DNA from: JBBCJT01 sp037190665
Lineage (GTDB): Bacteria > Pseudomonadota > Alphaproteobacteria > Acetobacterales > Acetobacteraceae
NCBI GenBank assembly: GCA_037190665.1
Contig: JBBCJT010000034.1
Span: forward strand, 1-40,057
Direction: 5' to 3'
DNA length: 40,057 nt
In this document: piece after piece, positions 9,423-17,353 of the stretch
Layout: each line of letters starts with the position of its first letter
Position numbering within the stretch: the stretch's first letter is position 1
Made by a program: the position numbers and the translations under genes
Notes under the pieces: model-generated
The model's database searches: none
What the model was told of the DNA's origin: nothing
The model's input: the letters and a program-made list of their open reading frames with translations, nothing else

Positions 9423-10940
9423 CTACAGCGTCGGATCGTCCGCCGCATACCGCCGCAGCGGATAGGGCGATCGCGCGAGGCCGACGCAGAAGCAGCTCAC
9501 CACGTCCGACAGCCGCGCCACCAGCGCCTTCGCCTCCTCCGTCGCCGCGTCCAGCCGTGCGCGGGCGGTTTCCGCCTCGGCGGCGAGCTTCGCCAGATCG
9601 AGCGTGAGCAGCCTGCCGTCGCGGACGATCTGCCGTCCACCCACCATCACGTGGCGCACGGCGGTGCCGTCCTCGACATGGACGAGCTGGTTGACCGTGG
9701 CGTTGTGCGGCAGCCAGTTCGGGTGCGTGAGGTCGAGGAACACCAGATCGGCCTTGTAGCCCGTCGCGATGCGGCCGATCCCCGGGATACCCAGCGCGGC
9801 CGCCCCGCCCTCGGTCGCCGCGTGCCACGCCTCCTCCGCCTCGATCCATCGCTTGGGGTCGGGTGTGGTGATGGCCGACAGGCCGAAGGCGGCGCGCATG
9901 GCGCCGTAGACGCTCTGGCTGTCGGAGGATGACACGCCGTCGCTGCCGAGCCCGACCGTGATGCCCATGTCGCGCATCTGCCGGAAGCGGAACACGCCGT
10001 TGCCGAGGCGCATGTTGCTGACCGGGTTGTGTGCGACGGAGGCGCCGCGATCGGCGAGGCGGCGCATGTCGTCCTCATCCAGCCAGATCGCGTGTGCCGC
10101 GGTGAAGTCGGGGCCGAGCACGCCCCATGCATCCATCTGCGCGGTCAGGCTGCGGCCGTAGCGGCGCATCCCGGCGACCGCCTGCACGCGGCTTTCGCCC
10201 AGATGCGTGTGCAGCCGCACGCCATTGTCGCGCGCGAGCTTCGCGCAGCCGCAGATGAAGCGTTCGGTGCAGTGATGCGGGATGGTGGGCGCGATGGCGG
10301 CGTGGATATCGTGCGATGCCCAGCGCCAGTTGCGCAGGACGGTCTCCATCGCCGCGAGGCAGGCATCGGGATCGCCGGGGCGCATCGTCTCCACGCGGCG
10401 GCGCAGGTCATCGGGCAGCGCATCCATCAGCCCGGGGATGGCCTGGTAGAAGGACAGGTCGGCGACCATCGGCGCGACCACCGCGCGCAGCCCGACCTCG
10501 GCATAGGCTTCCGCGGCGGCGTCCATGCCGTCCTGCGTCGGCAGCGGGATCTGCGAGAACAGGTCGTAGGCTGCGGTCACGCCCTTCAGCGCCATTTCGG
10601 CGGCGCAGATGCGCGCGGCGATGTTGTACTCCGCCACGGTGCGGCCGCCGCCGGCGGTCCATGGCGCGGCGGTCAGCAGCAGTTCCAGCGTCCAGCGCCC
10701 GCCCTGCCCGCGCGACAGGCCGCCATGGCCGTGCGTGTGCGCGTTCACGAGGCCCGGATGGACGAGCAGGCCGGCGGCATCGAAGGTCCGTGCGGAGTCG
10801 GGGGCGGGCATGCCGGCCACGCCGAGTTCGGCGATCACGCCATCGCGGATCAGGATGTCGCCCGGCTCGGCCCGGCGCCGCGCGGGGTCCACGATCCGCG
10901 CGCCGCGCACGATCGTCATCCCGGGTTCCGGTCTGGCCAT
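9423..10940 (-). CDS. Amidohydrolase family protein (cytosine/SAH deaminase-like)
   Basis: A 505-residue metal-dependent hydrolase of the amidohydrolase superfamily. Metal ligands are visible in order: HTH at residues 68-70 on strand 1, the HTHLGE histidine near 245, the FTAAHAIW histidine near 280 and the GLGSDG aspartate near 335. This pattern fits the deaminase branch (S-adenosylhomocysteine, guanine or chlorohydrolase-like substrates), with a C-terminal composite sandwich (ATGYKADLVFLDL). The exact substrate cannot be decided. AGGAG sits five bases before ATG 10940. It stands alone on this strand between a permease and a redoxin gene. Confidence 0.85.
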   Translation of the reverse strand: MARPEPGMTIVRGARIVDPARRRAEPGDILIRDGVIAELGVAGMPAPDSARTFDAAGLLVHPGLVNAHTHGHGGLSRGQGGRWTLELLLTAAPWTAGGGRTVAEYNIAARICAAEMALKGVTAAYDLFSQIPLPTQDGMDAAAEAYAEVGLRAVVAPMVADLSFYQAIPGLMDALPDDLRRRVETMRPGDPDACLAAMETVLRNWRWASHDIHAAIAPTIPHHCTERFICGCAKLARDNGVRLHTHLGESRVQAVAGMRRYGRSLTAQMDAWGVLGPDFTAAHAIWLDEDDMRRLADRGASVAHNPVSNMRLGNGVFRFRQMRDMGITVGLGSDGVSSSDSQSVYGAMRAAFGLSAITTPDPKRWIEAEEAWHAATEGGAAALGIPGIGRIATGYKADLVFLDLTHPNWLPHNATVNQLVHVEDGTAVRHVMVGGRQIVRDGRLLTLDLAKLAAEAETARARLDAATEEAKALVARLSDVVSCFCVGLARSPYPLRRYAADDPTL

Positions 10941-11071
10941 GGCCGCTCCTCGAATTGTCTGCGAAGGCAGCCTCGCATGCGTGAGGGGAGGTGTCGCGCC
11001 CCCGCAACACCTCCGTCAGGACAGGCCGGCGACGTCACTCATGTCCGTCGTGCCTTGCCGTCTCCCCCTCG

Positions 11072-11098
11072 TCTCTCTCCCGCAAGCGGGAGAGGAAG
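11072..11098. repeat. Partial copy of the CTCTCCCGC intergenic hairpin repeat
   Basis: CTCTCCCGC-AA-GCGGGAGAG forms a nine-base-pair stem (11075-11083 with 11086-11094) directly downstream of the redoxin gene. The same core opens and closes the larger repeat elements at about 25942 and 39803. Only the hairpin core is present here. It may also serve as a transcript end for the minus-strand redoxin gene's neighbour. Confidence 0.6.
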
Positions 11099-11110
11099 AA
11101 GAAGCCTTCG

Positions 11111-11734
11111 TCAGGCCGCGTACTTGATCACGCAGCCATAGGGCCGTGTCGACGTCTCCGCCGGCGCGCGGCCCTCGCTCACCGCGAGGATCGCATTCCG
11201 CGCATAGGGCGTCGCGCGCGCGATGTCCTCGACGCGGGTGGAGGCGATGGAGTCAATGCCGCCCATGTAGCGCAGCATGCCATCCGGCCCGATGACGTAC
11301 ATGTGCGGCGTGACGCTGGCGCGATAGGCGGTGCCGATCCGGCCGGGCGTGTCGATCAGCACATGCGCGGGCGTGGCGGACTTGCGCGTCATCAGCGCGT
11401 TCGCCTCGTCCGCCGAGACGAAGCCCTGCTCGCCGGGGGCCGAGGACTGCACCGCGATCCAGACCGCGCCGCGCGCGGCGGCTTCCTTCTGCAGCGCCTG
11501 CATGTTGCCGCTGCCGTAATGCTTGCCGACGAACGGGCACTGGTGGTTCCACCACTCCAGCACCACCACCTTGCCGCGCAGGTCGGCGAGGCGGATGGGC
11601 GCACCCTTGGTGTCGGTGCCCTCGAACGCGGGCGCCGGGCTGCCGACGGCGGGCGCGGCGCGGGCGGTGGTGACGAGGACTGGCGCGGCCAGCAGCCCCG
11701 CGGTGCCCAGCATCACATGGCGGCGTGTCGTCAT
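11111..11734 (-). CDS. Exported redoxin/AhpC-TSA family thioredoxin-fold protein
   Basis: A 207-residue protein with a twin-arginine-like leader (TTRRHVMLGTAGLLAAP) and Ala-X-Ala cleavage site near residue 27. The mature part is a redoxin fold: PAFEGTDTKG, then LRGKVVVLEWWNHQCPF, where a CxxC pair would sit; only one Cys is present there (HQCPFV). Further fold markers are TPAHVLIDTPGRIGTAYRASVTPHMYVI with the cis-Pro, and YMGGID. A second Cys lies near the C-terminus (YGCVIKY). Proteins like this act in periplasmic thiol or peroxide handling; a peroxidatic role for the single Cys is inference. GGAG lies eight bases before ATG 11734. Confidence 0.82.
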   Translation of the reverse strand: MTTRRHVMLGTAGLLAAPVLVTTARAAPAVGSPAPAFEGTDTKGAPIRLADLRGKVVVLEWWNHQCPFVGKHYGSGNMQALQKEAAARGAVWIAVQSSAPGEQGFVSADEANALMTRKSATPAHVLIDTPGRIGTAYRASVTPHMYVIGPDGMLRYMGGIDSIASTRVEDIARATPYARNAILAVSEGRAPAETSTRPYGCVIKYAA

Positions 11735-11884
11735 GATCTGATCTCCGGCTGAATGGGACTGTTGGTCCGCTTGTTGGACCCCACCGGGTCCGGGCGGGAT
11801 CGCAACGGTCTTCTACCCTCCGGCGCCGCGTTCAGGCCACCGGCAAGCGACGCGGGCGTGCTGACAATCCGGAGAGCGGGCCGC

Positions 11885-12781
11885 TCAGGCCGGCCAGAAC
11901 AGAAGCGAGGGCGTGTCGACCAGGATCGCCTGCTGGTCCCGGGCGCGCGGTGTCCACTCCATCAGCAGGTCGACCAGATGCCCGTCATCCGGCATGAGCG
12001 GGGCCGCGACCTGCGGGTGCGGCCAGTCCGTGCCCCAGATCAGCGCGTCCGGGTTGGCGGCCAGCAGCGCATCGTGCAGGGCGCGCGCATCCGGATAGTC
12101 CGGTGCCTGCTGCGAGCAGCGATAGGGCGCGGAGACCTTGGCGTAGACCTTCCCCTCGCCCACCAGCCGCAGCACCTCCTGGAAGCCCGGATCGCCGGTG
12201 CCGCGCGCGGCAGGCGTACACAGCATGTGATCGATCACCACCGGCATCTCTGCCGCGATGCTCGCGATGCGGTCCGCGATGCGCGGCATCTGCCGCCAGT
12301 CGCAGAACACCTGCACGATCCAGCCGAGCGAGCGCATCACCGGCCGGAACCGCTCCAGCACGTCGAGCGGCACGCCGCGGACGTATCCGGCCGGCGCCTC
12401 GTCGGGCAGTTCGTGGAAGCGCAGTCCGCGCATCCCCAGCGCGTGCCAGTCGCGCAGCGTTTCGGGTCTGGTCTGCGCGTCGATGATGGCCACGCCGCGC
12501 AGCCGTTCGCCGGCGCGCTCCAGCGCGTCCAGGACCACCCTGTTGTCGAACCCGTGCGCGTTGCCCTGCACGATCACGCCGCGCGCGAAGCCCAGCCGGT
12601 CGAGCAGCGCGAGATAGGTCTCGAGCGGCGCTTCCGGCGGGGTGTAGCCGCGCCCGTCCGTGAACGGGAACCGGGCGACGGGGCCGAACAGATGCGCGTG
12701 GGTGTCGGTCGCGCCGGCCGGGGGTGCGGTGCGCGGACGGCGCGGTGTCGCGACCGGCCCCGCGATGGCCGGCGGGATCAC
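11885..12781 (-). CDS. Amidohydrolase-2 family TIM-barrel hydrolase
   Basis: A 298-residue protein of the amidohydrolase-2/2-pyrone-4,6-dicarboxylate-lactonase-like family. Visible markers are the N-terminal metal motif DTHAHLFGP, the strand GVIVQGNAHGFDN, the histidine in VVIDHML, and the C-terminal IWGTDWPHPQ with the catalytic Asp. Such enzymes decarboxylate or hydrolyse lactones of aromatic or dicarboxylic intermediates. The GTG start at 12781 overlaps the stop of the upstream Bug receptor (GTGA), so the two are translationally coupled. That suggests the receptor's ligand and this enzyme's substrate belong to one uptake-and-use pathway. Confidence 0.87.
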   Translation of the reverse strand: MIPPAIAGPVATPRRPRTAPPAGATDTHAHLFGPVARFPFTDGRGYTPPEAPLETYLALLDRLGFARGVIVQGNAHGFDNRVVLDALERAGERLRGVAIIDAQTRPETLRDWHALGMRGLRFHELPDEAPAGYVRGVPLDVLERFRPVMRSLGWIVQVFCDWRQMPRIADRIASIAAEMPVVIDHMLCTPAARGTGDPGFQEVLRLVGEGKVYAKVSAPYRCSQQAPDYPDARALHDALLAANPDALIWGTDWPHPQVAAPLMPDDGHLVDLLMEWTPRARDQQAILVDTPSLLFWPA

Positions 12782-13761
12782 CCGGTCGGCTGGATGTTGC
12801 CTTCGCGGATCACCCGCGCCCACTTCGTGACCTCTCCCTCGAAGAACTCGCGGAACTCCTCCGGCGAATTGCGGCGCACCGCGACGTTGAGCGAGTCGAG
12901 GCGCTGCTGGATCGCGGGATCCGTCATCACCTCGTTCAGCCCTTCGTTCAGCTTCGCGACGATGGCGGGCGGCGTGGCGGCCGGTGCGAACACGCCGTTC
13001 CACTCGTACGCCGCGTATCCGGGCAGCGTGTCGGCCACGGAAGGCAGGTCGGGGAAGGCCGGAATGCGGCCGGTGCCGGTGTGCGCGATGGCGATCACCT
13101 GTTCCGCCTTCGCCATGCCGGTCGAGGCGGAAGCGTTGCTGAAGTAGTACTGGATATGCCCCGCGACCACGTCGTTCAGCGCCGGCCCGCCGCCGCGATA
13201 CGGGACATGGTTGATCGGGATGCCGGCGGATTGCTTGAACAGCTCCAGCGCCATGTGCTGCACCGAACCCGGGCCGGAGGAGGCGAAGTCGAGCCCGCCC
13301 GGCGTCGCCTTCGCGAGCGCGATCACCTCCGCCACCGTGCGCGGCTTCGTCGACGGATGGGTAACGAGCAGGTTCGGCACCAGCGCCGTCAGCGCGACCG
13401 GCGTGAAGTCCTTGCGGATGTCGTAGGTCATGTTCGGCATCAGCGACGGATGGATCGACTGGCCGGTGGAATCGTAGAGCACGGAGTAACCATCGGGCTC
13501 CATGCGGGCGACCGCGGCCGCGCCGATCGTGCCGGCCGCGCCGGCGCGGTTCTCGATCACGAAGGTCTTGCCCCAGCGCTCGCCGAGCGCCTGGAACAGG
13601 ATGCGCCCCACCGTGTCCGCCCCGCCGCCCGGCGGCCATGAGATCACCACGCGCACCGGCCTGCTCGGCCAGTCGGATTGCGCGAAGGCGTTGCGTGTCA
13701 GGATCGCGCCGGCCGCGCCGGCCATGACGCTGCGTCGCCGCAGCGAAGCTGTGGATCGCAC
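12778..13761 (-). CDS. Bug-family tripartite tricarboxylate transporter receptor
   Basis: A 327-residue periplasmic binding protein. A twin-arginine leader (SLRRRSVMAGAAGAIL...AFAQ) is followed by the Bug signature WPSRPVRVVISWPPGGGADTVGR, then VENRAGAAG and the HVPYRGGGPALND ligand loop. Bug proteins bind carboxylates such as tricarboxylates, aromatic acids or amino acids, often without any transporter genes nearby, as here. GTG 13761 is chosen because GGGAGG lies six bases upstream and the leader then begins VRSTASLRRR; the frame stays open to 13839. It is coupled through GTGA to the amidohydrolase downstream. Confidence 0.92.
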   Translation of the reverse strand: MRSTASLRRRSVMAGAAGAILTRNAFAQSDWPSRPVRVVISWPPGGGADTVGRILFQALGERWGKTFVIENRAGAAGTIGAAAVARMEPDGYSVLYDSTGQSIHPSLMPNMTYDIRKDFTPVALTALVPNLLVTHPSTKPRTVAEVIALAKATPGGLDFASSGPGSVQHMALELFKQSAGIPINHVPYRGGGPALNDVVAGHIQYYFSNASASTGMAKAEQVIAIAHTGTGRIPAFPDLPSVADTLPGYAAYEWNGVFAPAATPPAIVAKLNEGLNEVMTDPAIQQRLDSLNVAVRRNSPEEFREFFEGEVTKWARVIREGNIQPTG

Positions 13762-13886
13762 TGCATTCCTCCCGGTGGTCTTCTCGCCAACGCCATCCGG
13801 TGCGGCGCTGTGCCCCTGCGACTCAATGCAGGGCAGCATCGATCACATGTCAACCACTCGATGGGGAATCCGTGGGGCCGGGAGGC

Positions 13887-15920
13887 CTATCTGCGCGCGG
13901 CCACGCTCGCGGTGCCGATCGCCTCCAGCACGATGCCTTCGGTCAGGAGCTGCGGCAGTTCCACCGGCTCGCGCGCGCCGGGCGCGTAGTAGAGGTACAG
14001 CGGCACGCCATCGCGGCCATGCGCGCGCAGGAACGCGGTGATGGCGGGATCCTGCCGCGTCCAGTCGCCCTTCAGGTAGGCGATGTTGCGGCGCGCGAAC
14101 TCGCCGGTGACGCCATCGGTGGACAACGCGACGCGCTCGTTCACCAGACAGGACACGCACCATGCGGCGGTCATGTTGACGAAGACCGGCCGGCCCTCGG
14201 CGCGCAATTCCGCGAGCCGCGCCTCGCTGAACGGTTCGATGCGGCCGTCCGCCACCACCGCGGCGCCCGGGGGCTGCGCATCCGACAGGCCCGGCAGCAG
14301 CGCCAGCGCGGCCGCGGCACCTGCGAGCGCCGCCACGCGGAAGACCCGTCCGCCCGTTCCCCAGGCCCAGGCGGCGAACGCGATCAGCACGATGCCGGCG
14401 CCGGCCACCAGCACGCCGGTCGGCCCGGCCTGCTGGCTCAGCACCCAGACCAGCCACACCGCCGCGCCGTACATCGGGAACGCCAGCGCCTGCTTCAGCC
14501 GGTCCATCCACGCGCCGGGGCGCGGCAGCAGCGCGGCCAGACGCGGGAACGCCGCCAGCGCCGCATAGGGCGCGGCAAGGCCGAGGCCGATCGCCCCGAA
14601 CACGGCGAGTGCGGCCGCCGGCGACATCGCCAGCGCCGCGCCGAGCGCCGCCGCCATGAACGGCGCGGTGCAGGGCGAGGCGACGATGACCGCCAGCATG
14701 CCGGTGAAGAAGGACCCCGCATGCCCGCCGCGCGTCGCGAGCGACTGGCCCGTGCCCGCGAACCCGCCGCCGACATGGAACACGCCCGACAGCGACAACC
14801 CGACCGCCACCATCGTCCAGGCGGCGAGCGTGACGAAGGCGGGCGAGGTGAACTGGAAGCCCCAGCCGGCCACCGCGCCCGCCGCCCGCGCGGCCACCAG
14901 CGCGCCGCCGAGCGCGAGGAACGTGACCAGCACGCCCGCGGTGTAGGACAGCGCATGTGCGCGCACCTGCTCCCGCGCCGCGCCGGACAGCTTGGCGATC
15001 GCCATCGCCTTCATCGCCAGCACCGGGAAGACGCAGGGCATCAGGTTCAGCAGCACGCCGCCGGCGAGCGCGAGCAGCAGCGCCTGCCACAGCGGGATCG
15101 CCGGGCGGACCGGCAGGGCGGGTCCGGGTTCGGCGGCGAGCGCGAGGTTCACCGTCATCCCCGCGCCGTCCTGCACCTGCAGCACGCCGGACAGCGCGGC
15201 GGGCGCGTATTGCGGGCCCTTGGCCAGCGCGAGCGTCATCCGCCCGTCCGCGACCGACAGGCGTTGCGGCGCGGCGTGGTCGATGGCCCCCCAGGCGGCG
15301 GGGAAGAAATACGCATCGCGGATCGCGGCCGGCGAGATGCCCTCGCCCGCGACCGTCAGCGTCCCGTCCTCGGCCGCGTGCGCCTTCCACGGCGACGGCT
15401 GCGGCAGGGTCGCGTCGCTCGCTGCGAACAGCGGCGCCTGCGCGGAGGTCGCGGGCGGGCCGGCGGGCAGGGAGAGGCGGAAGACGCCTTCCTCCGGCAC
15501 GCAGATCTTCTCGCAGACCAGCCAGTTGGCGCTCGCCTCGATCACCAGCGGCCCGTTCAGCGCCTGCGGCGCGGTGATCTGCACCGGCAGCACGATTTCG
15601 GTCTCGTACCCGTAGGACATGGTCGGGCCGAACGGGATGCGATGCGGCGCGGGCCAGGCGATCTCCCCCGCCGAGGCGCCCTCCGACAGCGACCACGCGA
15701 TCTCCGCCGCCGTGCCGGCATCGCCCGGGTTCGGCCCCCAGTAGGTGTGCCAGCCCGGCGCGAGGCGGAAGCGCAGCCCGGCGCGGAAGGTCTGGCCGGG
15801 GGCGACGCGGTCGGTGTCGCTGACCAGCGTGACGGTCGCGCGCTCGCTGCGCACGTCCGGGCTCTCCGCCGCATGGGCGAGGCCGGCCAGGGCGAGCAGA
15901 GCGACGAGGAGGCGCTTCAT
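13887..15920 (-). CDS. DsbD/ScsB-like protein-disulfide reductase
   Basis: A 677-residue inner-membrane protein. It has a signal peptide (1-17, ending AHA) and an N-terminal DsbC/DsbD-alpha-like periplasmic domain (about 25-260) with the redox pair C136-C140 (VCEKIC). The central DsbD membrane domain has about eight helices, and its two conserved cysteines lie in MPCVFPVL and ASPCTAPFM. The C-terminal thioredoxin-like domain carries CVSC in AAWCVSC (about residue 595). It should pass electrons from cytoplasmic thioredoxin to periplasmic disulfide proteins. The alpha-domain type is closer to ScsB than to E. coli DsbD. It lies 89 bases downstream of the MFS gene on the same strand. The ribosome-binding site is weak. 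Confidence 0.9.
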   Translation of the reverse strand: MKRLLVALLALAGLAHAAESPDVRSERATVTLVSDTDRVAPGQTFRAGLRFRLAPGWHTYWGPNPGDAGTAAEIAWSLSEGASAGEIAWPAPHRIPFGPTMSYGYETEIVLPVQITAPQALNGPLVIEASANWLVCEKICVPEEGVFRLSLPAGPPATSAQAPLFAASDATLPQPSPWKAHAAEDGTLTVAGEGISPAAIRDAYFFPAAWGAIDHAAPQRLSVADGRMTLALAKGPQYAPAALSGVLQVQDGAGMTVNLALAAEPGPALPVRPAIPLWQALLLALAGGVLLNLMPCVFPVLAMKAMAIAKLSGAAREQVRAHALSYTAGVLVTFLALGGALVAARAAGAVAGWGFQFTSPAFVTLAAWTMVAVGLSLSGVFHVGGGFAGTGQSLATRGGHAGSFFTGMLAVIVASPCTAPFMAAALGAALAMSPAAALAVFGAIGLGLAAPYAALAAFPRLAALLPRPGAWMDRLKQALAFPMYGAAVWLVWVLSQQAGPTGVLVAGAGIVLIAFAAWAWGTGGRVFRVAALAGAAAALALLPGLSDAQPPGAAVVADGRIEPFSEARLAELRAEGRPVFVNMTAAWCVSCLVNERVALSTDGVTGEFARRNIAYLKGDWTRQDPAITAFLRAHGRDGVPLYLYYAPGAREPVELPQLLTEGIVLEAIGTASVAARR

Positions 15921-16009
15921 GGGCAAGCGATATACCGCCGGCCGATCCGAAGCACAGCCGTTCGCGGCGTTCGTGAACGGCTCCCACACGGTCGTGAACC
16001 GTTGGCGGC

Positions 16010-17239
16010 TCATGCCGGTGGGGATGCCGTGAAGCCGCGGCTGCTCCGCGGCAGCATCGCCGCCAGCGGGGCAAGCAGGCAGGCCGCCCCGCAGACCGCG
16101 AGCACCACGGCGAAGCCGAACGTCTGCCCGGCGGGTGCGATCGCGGCGAGGGCGAGCGGCGCCAGGCCGTAGGACAGCAGGAAATCCAGCGACGAGACCC
16201 GGGCCAGCCGGTCCGGCGGCACCTCGCGCTGCGTGGCGGTGAACCAGGGCACGTTGAACACCTCGATCCCGATCCCGGCCAGGAAGAAGGCCACGACCGG
16301 AACGGCGATGTACGCGGGCGCGAGCAGGCTGAGCGGTACGAGCCCATACAGCGCGAGCCCCGCCAGCGCGGTCCAGCCCTGGTTGCGCGGTCGCCACCGG
16401 GCGATCAGCACCGCGCCGAGCAGCGCGCCCGCCGTGTACGCCGTGGTGGCCGCCACCAGGATCCGCGCGTCGCCGTGCGTGTCGCGGCTGACGATCGGCA
16501 GCAAGACGCCCGAGGCGGAATAGCCCAGCGCGACGACGACGGTGAGCGCGCCGAGGCCGGCGACGAACCAGGGATGGCGCCGCGCTTCCCGCACGCCCTC
16601 GGTCAGGTCTCGCCGGAAGCGGTCCAGGGTCAGCCGCGCGTCGGCCCGCGCGGGTTCGGCCGGATGCGGCGGGGCGAAGGCGCTGACCAGCCACAGCGCG
16701 CCGATCGCCAGCAGGGCGGCCGGGACGCCGAGCGCGAAGGCGAGTGCGGTGGCCAGTGCCGGGCCGACCAGGTTGGTGACCCGGACGGAGATGCTCATCG
16801 CCGCGTTGGCCGGCTGCAGCGCCGCCCGGCCCACCACCATCGGCACCAGCGCCTGATAGGCCGGGCGGCACGCGCCCTGGCCGATCCCCGCGATGGCCGC
16901 ACCGGCCACCATCAGCGCCAAGCCGTGCGCCAGCCCGCCGACGATCAGCGGGATGCCGGCGGCGGCGATGAGGCTCGCATCGCGCACGACCCGGCGCCGC
17001 GCGGCGCGGTCGGCCAGCACACCGCCCACCGGCATCGCGATCAGGAACCCGACGCTCCGCGCGGCGAGCACGATGCCGAGCGCCACCGGCGTGATCGTGC
17101 CGTCCAGCACGGCCAGGCCCAGCACGAAGGGCAACGCCCAGGTCGCCAGCCCGGATGCGGTGCTGCCGGACCACAGGCGCAGGAAGCCGGGCGACCGGAT
17201 CCCTGAAGTCTGCGCGGCCTCGCCTGTCTGCTGTGCCAA
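16010..17239 (-). CDS. MFS transporter
   Basis: A 409-residue major facilitator superfamily protein with about 12 hydrophobic helices. The loop between helices 2 and 3 carries the family motif as GGVLADRAARRRVV. The central cytoplasmic loop (about 190-220) is charged. The overall sequence resembles the enterobactin-exporter/multidrug-like group of MFS proteins, but the substrate is not defined. Translation appears to start at TTG 17239, giving MAQQTGEAAQTSG before helix 1; no strong ribosome-binding site is visible. It is divergent from hrpB across a 114-base gap. Confidence 0.87.
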   Translation of the reverse strand: MAQQTGEAAQTSGIRSPGFLRLWSGSTASGLATWALPFVLGLAVLDGTITPVALGIVLAARSVGFLIAMPVGGVLADRAARRRVVRDASLIAAAGIPLIVGGLAHGLALMVAGAAIAGIGQGACRPAYQALVPMVVGRAALQPANAAMSISVRVTNLVGPALATALAFALGVPAALLAIGALWLVSAFAPPHPAEPARADARLTLDRFRRDLTEGVREARRHPWFVAGLGALTVVVALGYSASGVLLPIVSRDTHGDARILVAATTAYTAGALLGAVLIARWRPRNQGWTALAGLALYGLVPLSLLAPAYIAVPVVAFFLAGIGIEVFNVPWFTATQREVPPDRLARVSSLDFLLSYGLAPLALAAIAPAGQTFGFAVVLAVCGAACLLAPLAAMLPRSSRGFTASPPA

Positions 17240-17282
17240 TCCGGTTCCGTCGGGGTGAAAGGGCGTACGGGCGTTATGGTGT

Positions 17283-17288
17283 TATAAT
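17283..17288 (+). promoter_or_regulatory. Possible -10 box in the MFS/hrpB divergent gap
   Basis: TATAAT stands out in an otherwise GC-rich gap, 66 bases before the hrpB ATG. The surrounding GTTATAATATCAC is near-symmetric, so it could serve either divergent gene. No convincing -35 element lies 16-18 bases upstream on either strand, so this is only a candidate. Confidence 0.35.
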
Positions 17289-17353
17289 ATCACATGCGCG
17301 ATCCGCGCACACCGGGGCGCATCCGGTCGGCCCCGCGCGTATAACCCCGCCCC

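Noticed and set aside
11885..13639. A 584-codon minus-strand frame that would fuse the amidohydrolase to an upstream extension
   Set aside because: The upstream part overlaps the Bug receptor in another frame and has shadow composition; the GTGA overlap at 12781 gives a natural start.
13800..16172. A 790-codon plus-strand open frame opposite the DsbD-like gene
   Set aside because: Low-complexity Arg/Gly/Gln/His composition and full overlap with a well-supported gene; a shadow frame.
13887..17174. A 1095-codon frame suggesting a fusion of the MFS region with the DsbD-like protein
   Set aside because: The N-terminal third is the MFS gene read out of frame; the signal peptide at 15920 marks the real start.
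17269..17293. A full sigma-70 promoter around the TATAAT at 17283
   Set aside because: No -35-like hexamer lies at suitable spacing on either strand, so only the -10-like box is listed, with low confidence.
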